From contig JAKEEV010000345.1 in NCBI GenBank assembly GCA_022616395.1, forward strand, positions 1-9,742: a stretch of 9,742 nucleotides of DNA, in the 5' to 3' direction. This stretch comes from Planctomycetia bacterium. GTDB taxonomy: Bacteria; Planctomycetota; Planctomycetia; Gemmatales; Gemmataceae. The notes beneath the pieces were generated by a model. It made no database searches, had not been told where the DNA came from, and saw only the letters and a program-made list of their open reading frames with translations. This document shows positions 5,426 to 9,742 of this stretch, in pieces (the first letter of the stretch is position 1; every line of letters begins with the position of its first letter). The translations under genes were made by a program, and so were the position numbers.

Positions 5426-6727
5426 CTAGGCCAGGATTTTGGTCACGACTCCGGAGCCGACAGTTCGGCCACCTTCGCGGATGGCGAACCGCAAGCCCTC
5501 GTCCATCGCGACCGGCATGCCTTCGATCAGCTCCACCGTGATCTTCACGTTGTCGCCGGGCATACACATTTCGACTCCCTCGGGGAGGGTGATCGAGCCG
5601 GTGACGTCTGTTGTTCGGAAGTAGAACTGCGGTTTGTATTTGCTGAAGAACGGCGTGTGCCGCCCACCTTCGTCCTTCGAAAGCACGTAGATGTTGGCCT
5701 CGAACTTGGTGTGAGGAGTGATGCTTCCGGGCTTGGCAATCACCTGCCCGCGTTCGATGCCGTCTTTCTCAACACCACGCAAGAGCGCCCCGACGTTGTC
5801 GCCAGCGATGGCCTTGTCGAGCGTCTTGTTGAACATCTCAAGGCCGGTGATCGTCGTCTCAGTCTTCTCTTTCTTAAGTCCGAGGATTTCGACCTTGTCG
5901 CCGACCTTTGCGGTTCCGCGCTCGATACGGCCGGTGGCCACGGTTCCACGACCTTCGATCGAGAAGACGTCTTCCACCGACATGAGGAACGGCTTGTCCT
6001 CTTCGCGCACCGGCAGCGGGACGTAGGTATCCAGCGCGAACATCAGCGCGTCGACGGAGAGCGAGCCGGGGTTATCGGTCTCCGCGTTCTCGTAGGCTTC
6101 CTTCGATCGGCCGTAGATGATGGGAATGTCATCGCCCTTGAACTCGTACTTGTTGAGGAGGTCGCGAAGTTCCATCACGACCAGCGGAATGAGTTCGGGG
6201 TCGGCCTTATCGCACTTGTTGAGATACACGACGATGTTCGGCACGCCGACCTGCTTGGCGAGCAGGATGTGTTCGCGAGTCTGAGGCATGGGGCCATCGT
6301 CGGCCGCGACCACCAGGATGGCCGCGTCCATCTGTGCGGCGCCGGTGATCATGTTCTTGATGTAGTCGGCGTGGCCGGGGCAATCGATGTGGGCGTAGTG
6401 TCGGCCCTTGATCGGTTGCGAGTAGTTGATCTTGTCCATGCCGGGGTAGTCGAGCAGATCCTTGTAGGGCAGCGCGCCTGCTCGGGCAACCGTGCGGTCG
6501 TTCGATTCGTACTCGACGTGCGAGACGGCGATGGTCACCGTCTTGTTCGCGTCGCGCACGGTGCCGCCCTTGGCGATTTCCGCGTAGGTCTTGGCTTCCT
6601 TGAGCTTGTTGATGAACTTGTTGCGTGCCAGGATCGCCGCGGTCAGGGTGGTTTTCCCGTGGTCGATGTGGCCGATCGTACCGACGTTGACGTGCGGCTT
6701 GGTGCGCTCGAATGTCCCCTTAGCCAT
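5426..6727 (-). CDS. tuf: Elongation factor Tu with divergent switch I and insertion
   Basis: EF-Tu carries aminoacyl-tRNA to the ribosome as a GTP complex. This protein has 433 residues, against about 394 in E. coli. Conserved parts are G1 GHIDHGKT (19-26), G3 DCPGH (115-119, with the catalytic His at 119), G4 NKCD (170-173), and domains 2 and 3 throughout (SIEGRGTVATGRIERG, HTKFEANIYVLSKDEGGRHTPFF, FRTTDVTG, GLRFAIREGGRTVGSGVV). Odd parts: the usual EEKARGITI of switch I reads RDANKTVTI, keeping only the Mg-binding Thr (T65). About 31 extra residues sit between HVEYE (70-74) and RHYAHIDCPGH. G5, normally GSAL, reads GRSK (206-209). Two AGGAG motifs precede ATG 6727. No promoter is evident in the 125 bp up to tRNA-Thr(GGU), so cotranscription with the tRNAs is likely. 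Confidence 0.95.
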   Translation of the reverse strand: MAKGTFERTKPHVNVGTIGHIDHGKTTLTAAILARNKFINKLKEAKTYAEIAKGGTVRDANKTVTIAVSHVEYESNDRTVARAGALPYKDLLDYPGMDKINYSQPIKGRHYAHIDCPGHADYIKNMITGAAQMDAAILVVAADDGPMPQTREHILLAKQVGVPNIVVYLNKCDKADPELIPLVVMELRDLLNKYEFKGDDIPIIYGRSKEAYENAETDNPGSLSVDALMFALDTYVPLPVREEDKPFLMSVEDVFSIEGRGTVATGRIERGTAKVGDKVEILGLKKEKTETTITGLEMFNKTLDKAIAGDNVGALLRGVEKDGIERGQVIAKPGSITPHTKFEANIYVLSKDEGGRHTPFFSKYKPQFYFRTTDVTGSITLPEGVEMCMPGDNVKITVELIEGMPVAMDEGLRFAIREGGRTVGSGVVTKILA

Positions 6728-6852
6728 CGCTCCTCACTCCTCTGGGAATGTAACGGTCAGAAGGATTGGGAAGGACCGACATGACAGACCGACGGCTTTC
6801 CCTTTTCCTGCTCCCGTTTACCGTTCTTCTCCGGGTTTGAAGTAGATCCAAG

Positions 6853-6925
6853 AGCTGCTGATGGGACTCGAACCCATGACCTCCTCCTTACCAAGGAGGT
6901 GCTCTACCAGCTGAGCTACAGCAGC
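6853..6925 (-). tRNA. tRNA-Thr (anticodon GGT)
   Basis: A complete 73-base cloverleaf: acceptor GCTGCTG/CAGCAGC with discriminator T, D-stem GCTC/GAGC, anticodon stem CCTCC/GGAGG with loop TTGGTAA, and T-arm ATGGG-TTCGAGT-CCCAT. CCA is not encoded. It is the tRNA nearest tuf, in the place of E. coli thrT, which has the same anticodon. Confidence 0.97.
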
Positions 6926-6935
6926 ATAACTCAAG

Positions 6936-7024
6936 GAGAAAGGTAAAAGGAAAACGATAAAAGTGAAGAGCGCGGGCACGGGCGGCCGGCATTTTCCTTT
7001 GAACTTTTTCCTTTTGCCTGACTG
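6936..7024. repeat. Inverted purine/pyrimidine heptamer array between tRNA-Gly and tRNA-Thr
   Basis: The left arm (6936-6970) reads GAGAAAG GTAAAAG GAAAACG ATAAAAG TGAAGAG. The right arm (6990-7024) reads CATTTTC CTTTGAA CTTTTTC CTTTTGC CTGACTG. Both keep an exact 7-bp step, and the right arm is the approximate reverse complement of the left. The spacer is 19 bp and very GC-rich. Pairing is imperfect but rich in A-T. Confidence 0.75.
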
Positions 7025-7034
7025 AACCGGCCAG

Positions 7035-7106
7035 AGCGGGCGACGGGATTTGAACCCGCAACATCTAGCTTGGAAGGCTAGAGCTCTACCGTTGAGCTAC
7101 ACCCGC
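7035..7106 (-). tRNA. tRNA-Gly (anticodon TCC)
   Basis: A complete 72-base cloverleaf: acceptor GCGGGTG/CGCCCGC with one G-T pair, discriminator T, D-stem GCTC/GAGC, anticodon stem CTAGC/GCTAG with loop CTTCCAA, and T-arm GCGGG-TTCAAAT-CCCGT. It occupies the place of E. coli glyT, which has the same anticodon. CCA is not encoded. Confidence 0.97.
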
Positions 7107-7115
7107 AGTTCTTCG

Positions 7116-7222
7116 CAGTCATCAGTCATCAGTTATCAGTTATCAGTCAGAGAGAAGCCCCCGATTGTTCCTCGTCACTCGTTACTGTTTACTGATCACT
7201 GTTTACTGATCACTGTTCACTG
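7116..7222. repeat. Inverted heptamer array between tRNA-Tyr and tRNA-Gly
   Basis: The left arm (7116-7150) is five exact steps: CAGTCAT CAGTCAT CAGTTAT CAGTTAT CAGTCAG. The right arm (7182-7222) is TTACTG followed by TTTACTG ATCACTG TTTACTG ATCACTG TTCACTG, the inverted unit. The spacer is 31 bp. The alternation TTTACTG/ATCACTG gives the right arm a 14-bp higher-order repeat, suggesting growth by duplication of unit pairs. Confidence 0.85.
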
Positions 7223-7227
7223 AGGAA

Positions 7228-7310
7228 TGGGTAGGGAGGGATTCGAACCCCCGAACTCCGAAGAGGCCAGGTTTACAGCCTGGTGCAATTGACCGCTCTG
7301 CCACCTACCC
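7228..7310 (-). tRNA. tRNA-Tyr (anticodon GTA)
   Basis: An 83-base class II tRNA. Acceptor GGGTAGG/CCTACCC, discriminator A, anticodon stem CCAGG/CCTGG with loop CTGTAAA, long variable arm CCTCTTCGGAGTTC, and T-arm GGGGG-TTCGAAT-CCCTC. It sits in the position of E. coli tyrU. CCA is not encoded. Confidence 0.97.
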
Positions 7311-7381
7311 GTGAATCCTCGCCGCCAGTGTTGGAGTTCGGCGGCATTCTCCTGTTGTAGCACCCGCGATGGTGAGCGGGA

Positions 7382-7453
7382 AGCTCGCGGAGGGATTTGA
7401 ACCCACGACCTGCGGTTTACAAAACCGCTGCTCTACCACTGAGCTACGCGAGC
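7382..7453 (-). tRNA. tRNA-Thr (anticodon TGT)
   Basis: A 72-base cloverleaf with acceptor GCTCGCG/CGCGAGC, discriminator T, D-stem GCTC/GAGC, and anticodon stem GCGGT/ACCGC with loop TTTGTAA. The T-arm GTGGG-TTCAAAT-CCCTC has a T-T mismatch at pair 50-64. It is the first gene of the tRNA group, corresponding to E. coli thrU with the same anticodon. CCA is not encoded. The 71-bp gap to tRNA-Tyr has no heptamer array, only a weak GCCGCC/GGCGGC hairpin. Confidence 0.96.
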
Positions 7454-7501
7454 GGAATACTCGAACGGGGAGCGTATTGGCGACCTCCCTATCCTAGACC
7501 G

Positions 7502-7529
7502 ATTCTACACGTTGCAGGTTCGCGAACAA
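7502..7529 (-). promoter_or_regulatory. Candidate sigma-70 promoter for the tRNA-tuf transcript
   Basis: On the minus strand, TTGTTC (plus-strand 7524-7529) is 16 bases from TAGAAT (7502-7507), which matches TATAAT at five of six positions. Transcription would start near 7494, about 40 bases before tRNA-Thr(UGU). The -35 match is moderate. Location at the head of the tRNA group, after the aldolase gene, supports it. Confidence 0.5.
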
Positions 7530-7578
7530 GCCGAGCAAGCCGGGCAAACTCTCTTCCGACTTCCCATTGCCCAACCAC

Positions 7579-8316
7579 TCAGTCAGCGTAGCCGGGGTTC
7601 AAGCGATCAAGTTTGCGGAGAAGTCCGGGCCATGCGAGCGAGCCTCCCAGCCCGCGTGTGACCGCCATGACGTTCTCTTTGACTCCGCCGATGATGCGCG
7701 AATCGACTGACACCAGCTCTCCACCCGCCTGAGCCAGCAGTTGAATCTCGCAGGCACGCTGTAAGAGGTACATCGACAGAAACGCATCCGCGATCGTTGA
7801 ACCCACCGTGAGCAGTCCGTGATTGCGGAGGATCAGGCAGGTTTTGTCTCCGAGATCGCGCTGCAATCGTGCCTTCTCGTCGTCTCGGACGGCGATCCCT
7901 TCGTAGTCGTGATAGCCGAGCGATGCCAGCGCCACAGTGGCCTGTTGCGAGATCGGCAGCAAGCCTTCGCGCTGAGCCGAGACCGCGACACCCGCGACGG
8001 TGTGCGTGTGCAGCACGCAGAGAGCATCGTGACGAACGGCGTGAATCGCGCTATGAATCACGAACCCCGCGGGGTTCACCGGATGCGGGCTTTCCGAGAG
8101 CTTGTTCCCGACTTCATCAACTCGTACCAGACTCGACGCGGTGATTTCGTCGAAGAGCATTCCGTAGGGGTTGATGAGGAACTCCGCCTTGCCAGGGAGC
8201 TTCACGGAAATGTGCGTGAAGATGATGTCATCCCAGCCGTAGAGTGCGACGAGGCGGTAGCAAGCCGCCAGATCGATGCGAAGGCGCTGCTCGTCTGGAG
8301 AGTGAGAGTGAGTCAT
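7579..8316 (-). CDS. Class II aldolase/adducin family protein
   Basis: A 245-residue protein of the zinc-dependent fold shared by fuculose- and ribulose-phosphate aldolases/epimerases and by the adducin head domain. The metal-site histidines are visible as HTHTVAGVAVS (103-105) and RNHGLLTVG (His166). WDDIIFTHISVKLPG (28-42) and FLINPYGMLFDEITASSLV (46-64) are typical of the adducin-like bacterial subgroup, which lacks the classical SGN.S phosphate motif. The substrate is therefore unknown; a sugar-phosphate aldolase claim would go too far. The length is typical. I chose ATG 8316, with GAGGA about 9 bases upstream; a TTG two codons earlier is too close to it. It follows the secreted-protein gene by 68 bp, in the same direction, and could be cotranscribed. 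No link to the translation cluster is apparent. Confidence 0.88.
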   Translation of the reverse strand: MTHSHSPDEQRLRIDLAACYRLVALYGWDDIIFTHISVKLPGKAEFLINPYGMLFDEITASSLVRVDEVGNKLSESPHPVNPAGFVIHSAIHAVRHDALCVLHTHTVAGVAVSAQREGLLPISQQATVALASLGYHDYEGIAVRDDEKARLQRDLGDKTCLILRNHGLLTVGSTIADAFLSMYLLQRACEIQLLAQAGGELVSVDSRIIGGVKENVMAVTRGLGGSLAWPGLLRKLDRLNPGYAD

Positions 8317-8384
8317 GTGCAAGCTTCCTCAGTTGGCGAGCAACTCACCAGCGCGACAATCATCTAAGCTGATTCGCCGCCAAG

Positions 8385-9002
8385 TCATTTCTTCTTCGGC
8401 TGATATTCGGGACCGAAGCCCGGTTCTGACTTGACTGGCTTGGGCAGTCTGCCCTTGCCAGCGAGGTGATCGACCAACACCTTGTTCAACTCGGCCGTGG
8501 TCCCCTTGAATGTAGTGCGCAAGTACGGCTCACCTTGAGCCAGTATCCAGAGGAGCTTCCCATCGTCCTGCTTGGTACTCTCCATGCAAAACCAGGAGCC
8601 GTTGAGGAACCCGAAGGCGATGGGGTTCTTCCTCGTGTTCCCCTTGTTGTGCCAGAACCCGCCCGCGTCGTTGATGAAGAGGATGGCGTGCTGGTCGGGG
8701 CCGAAGCATTTGAGAAGTTTGGGCAGGGCGCGGATGCCTTCCCACTTCGAGTCGGGATCGACCTTCCAGGTCACGGGCAGGCTGCGCTGCTCTAACTTGC
8801 CCTTGATGTCCTGCTCCACCTCAAACACCATTCGGTTCTTGTCGGGGTCGAACTTCGTGACCTTCACCTGGACGATCTGAGTCCCGTCCTTCACGAACAA
8901 CTCCAACGACGAGGGCGCCTTGATGACCCCTCGCACCTCGGCAGCGGGTAGAACCACCAACGCGATCATCAGGAGTAAGACACAACGAGTAAAAGCCTTC
9001 AT
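8385..9002 (-). CDS. Secreted protein of unknown function
   Basis: I do not recognise the family. The 205-residue product begins MKAFTRCVLLLMIALVVLPAAEVRG. This is a signal peptide with a basic start, a hydrophobic core of about 14 residues, and a probable cut after Ala21, so the protein is likely exported. The mature part has alternating strand-like segments (LELFVKDGTQIVQVKVTKFD, NRMVFEVEQDIKG), then FGPDQHAILFINDAGGFWHN and GSWFCMESTKQDDGKLLWIL, and a basic tail ending PKKK. It has two cysteines in the mature part and no visible catalytic motif. ATG 9002 has GGAG 7 bases upstream. The frame stays open to 9044, but starting there would bury the signal peptide. The 77-bp gap from the next gene upstream suggests a shared transcript. 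Confidence 0.75.
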   Translation of the reverse strand: MKAFTRCVLLLMIALVVLPAAEVRGVIKAPSSLELFVKDGTQIVQVKVTKFDPDKNRMVFEVEQDIKGKLEQRSLPVTWKVDPDSKWEGIRALPKLLKCFGPDQHAILFINDAGGFWHNKGNTRKNPIAFGFLNGSWFCMESTKQDDGKLLWILAQGEPYLRTTFKGTTAELNKVLVDHLAGKGRLPKPVKSEPGFGPEYQPKKK

Positions 9003-9079
9003 TGAATGCTCCGTAACGAGTAAGCTCAGCTGCGCCGCTGGCATTGCGGCGTCGGGTGCAGCGCCTGCTTCGGCGTGGC

Positions 9080-9373
9080 TTATTCAACCTGAGCCAGCCG
9101 CCACCGCGCCGCCTCCAGTTCCTCGGGCGTGAACAGCGGGGCATACTCCGGGCAGAGCATGACCTGCTCCAATGTAATGTCAAGCCGCCCGAGTTCGGCA
9201 AGCCGCTCGAAGCCGTATTGGATATCGCCTGACGCGATGAGCTGCTTCGCCGTCTGGACCCCACCGTGTTCACGGAGCATCCGCTCGAAGATCCGCGGGA
9301 CGTATCCGCACGCCGTTGCCTCGCGGACGGTGTGCCAGAGCTGTGCCTCAAACCGATCAGCGAGTTCGTCCAT
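9080..9373 (-). CDS. Small conserved-looking hypothetical protein
   Basis: A 97-residue, largely helical protein. YVPRIFERMLREHGGVQTAKQLIASGD (24-50) is followed by YGFERLAELGRLDITLEQVMLCPEYAPLFTPEELEAARWRLAQ (53-95). The pattern HGG..TA..L...... GF..L...GRLD.T.E..V..P....LFT.EE...AR..L is one I recall from many bacterial hypothetical proteins, alone or as a terminal domain. I know no established function. ATG 9373 is strongly supported by GGAGGGG 8 bases upstream; the frame open to 9415 has only a TTG start. It is probably the first gene of the group running into the secreted protein and the aldolase. Confidence 0.8.
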   Translation of the reverse strand: MDELADRFEAQLWHTVREATACGYVPRIFERMLREHGGVQTAKQLIASGDIQYGFERLAELGRLDITLEQVMLCPEYAPLFTPEELEAARWRLAQVE

Positions 9374-9539
9374 CGGTGCGCCCCTCCGGTGCCAAACTTG
9401 TGGTTCGGCTGACAAGCCTGTGAGCCTATCGCGCAGAGTACCACCGCCAGTTCAACACCACAAGCGACAAGGGTTCGGTCACTTGCGTTATCTCCCGAAG
9501 CTATTTCCGCAGCGAGGCCGTCTTCGCCAAGCCTTCACA

Positions 9540-9555
9540 CAATTGGGACCAATTG
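9540..9555. promoter_or_regulatory. 16-bp palindrome, possible operator
   Basis: CAATTGG, then GA, then CCAATTG: perfect 7-bp arms, 167 bp upstream of the 97-residue gene. It has the form of a dimeric repressor site, but nothing else supports that role and no regulator gene is adjacent. Confidence 0.25.
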
Positions 9556-9604
9556 CGAAGCTGCCAGACCGAAGAGCATCATAAGCGACTCGTCGAGTTT
9601 CACC

Positions 9605-9679
9605 CGCTCCCTTGCGGTCGCGGCTCGTTAGAGAGTTTGAGCTGTCAGCGAACCAACGAGCCGCGACCGCAAGGGAGCG
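9605..9679. repeat. Perfect 25-bp inverted repeat, REP-like palindrome
   Basis: The arms at 9605-9629 and 9655-9679 are exact reverse complements over 25 bp and flank a 25-bp loop. The arm contains CTTGCGGTCGCGGCTCGTT. I recall this GC-rich sequence as a dispersed repeat in Gemmata-type planctomycetes, where it often yields spurious peptides such as SRDRKGA or LPCGRGS. That is memory, not a search. No T-run is present on either side within reach, so it is more likely a mobile palindromic repeat or Rho-independent RNA end than a classical terminator. Confidence 0.85.
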
Positions 9680-9742
9680 AGTGCTTCTGCACTTGAGCGA
9701 CTTTGTACCTCCCAACGAGCGACGATGAGACTCCATCTTCCT

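Larger units (their letters stand above)
9374..9742. other. 369-bp region without a supported gene
   Basis: The region contains the upstream sequence of the 97-residue gene, a 16-bp palindrome and a perfect 25-bp inverted repeat. Open frames crossing it lack a credible start and ribosome-binding site and read through the inverted repeat. No clear promoter for the minus-strand gene was found. Confidence 0.6.

Noticed and set aside
5405..6784. 459-codon plus-strand open frame opposite tuf
   Set aside because: It is the antisense of a certain EF-Tu gene in GC-rich DNA. Its product is His/Asp/Val-rich without a recognisable domain and lacks a convincing ribosome-binding site.
6728..6852. Heptamer array in the tuf to tRNA-Thr gap
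   Set aside because: Purine-rich and pyrimidine-rich segments do face each other here, but a consistent 7-bp phase could not be maintained over more than two or three units.
7116..7222. Possible CRISPR array
   Set aside because: The units are only 7 bp, contiguous and inverted around one spacer. There are no 25-40 bp direct repeats with regular spacers and no cas genes.
9424..9696. Plus-strand open frame reading AYRAEYHRQFNTTSDKG
   Set aside because: It has no start codon near its beginning, begins directly after a stop, and also reads into the inverted repeat. It could be a gene remnant, but I cannot support one.
9488..9736. 82-codon minus-strand frame in the right-hand gene-free region
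   Set aside because: It runs through both arms of the 25-bp inverted repeat, producing SRDRKGA-type peptide, and has no ribosome-binding site or recognisable domain.

Overview
The window is a bacterial translation/transcription/secretion gene cluster. Almost every gene lies on the minus strand, so it is transcribed from right to left. In transcription order: tRNA-Thr(UGU), tRNA-Tyr(GUA), tRNA-Gly(UCC), tRNA-Thr(GGU), tuf, tRNA-Trp(CCA), secE, nusG, rplK, rplA, rplJ. Apart from the tRNA-Trp, this is the classical thrU-tyrU-glyT-thrT-tufB / secE-nusG / rplKAJ order known from E. coli. Right of the cluster, on the same strand, are three less recognisable genes: a class II aldolase/adducin-family protein, a secreted protein of unknown function, and a 97-residue conserved-looking hypothetical. 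Beyond them lies a 369-bp gene-free stretch with a perfect 25-bp inverted repeat.

The organism is most likely a planctomycete, probably of the Gemmata group. The reasons are the GC-rich codons, the acidic or Lys-rich low-complexity extensions on core proteins, an EF-Tu with an unusual switch I, and a terminal palindrome whose sequence I recall as common in Gemmata-type genomes. This placement is inference and recall, not a database result.

Three core proteins carry long N-terminal additions. NusG has about 230 residues rich in Pro, Ala and Glu before its NGN domain. Ribosomal protein L1 has about 95 residues (a Lys/Asp/Glu block, then an Ala/Pro/Thr block). SecE is 318 residues with about six extra predicted membrane segments in front of the usual single-helix SecE domain. 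EF-Tu lacks the normal EEKARGITI switch I sequence, has about 31 extra residues between switch I and the DCPGH motif, and has an altered G5 motif.

The most striking non-coding pattern is in the gaps between genes. Seven gaps hold arrays of degenerate 7-bp repeats, nearly always as two inverted arms around a unique spacer, often 59 to 64 bp long. The heptamer differs from gap to gap (GGTCATT, GATTNNN, GTTTCGC, AAAAG-type, CAGTNAN), but the 7-bp period and the inverted layout persist. At the far left, the 3' end of a plus-strand transposase ends about 45 bp from the rplJ stop. A mobile element therefore occupies the place where rplL would be expected.

The genes serve one process. The tRNAs and EF-Tu feed elongation, L11/L1/L10 build the GTPase-centre stalk base and the L1 stalk, NusG couples transcription to translation, and SecE is part of the SecYEG export channel. 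One good promoter candidate lies upstream of the first tRNA. No convincing intrinsic terminator was seen anywhere.
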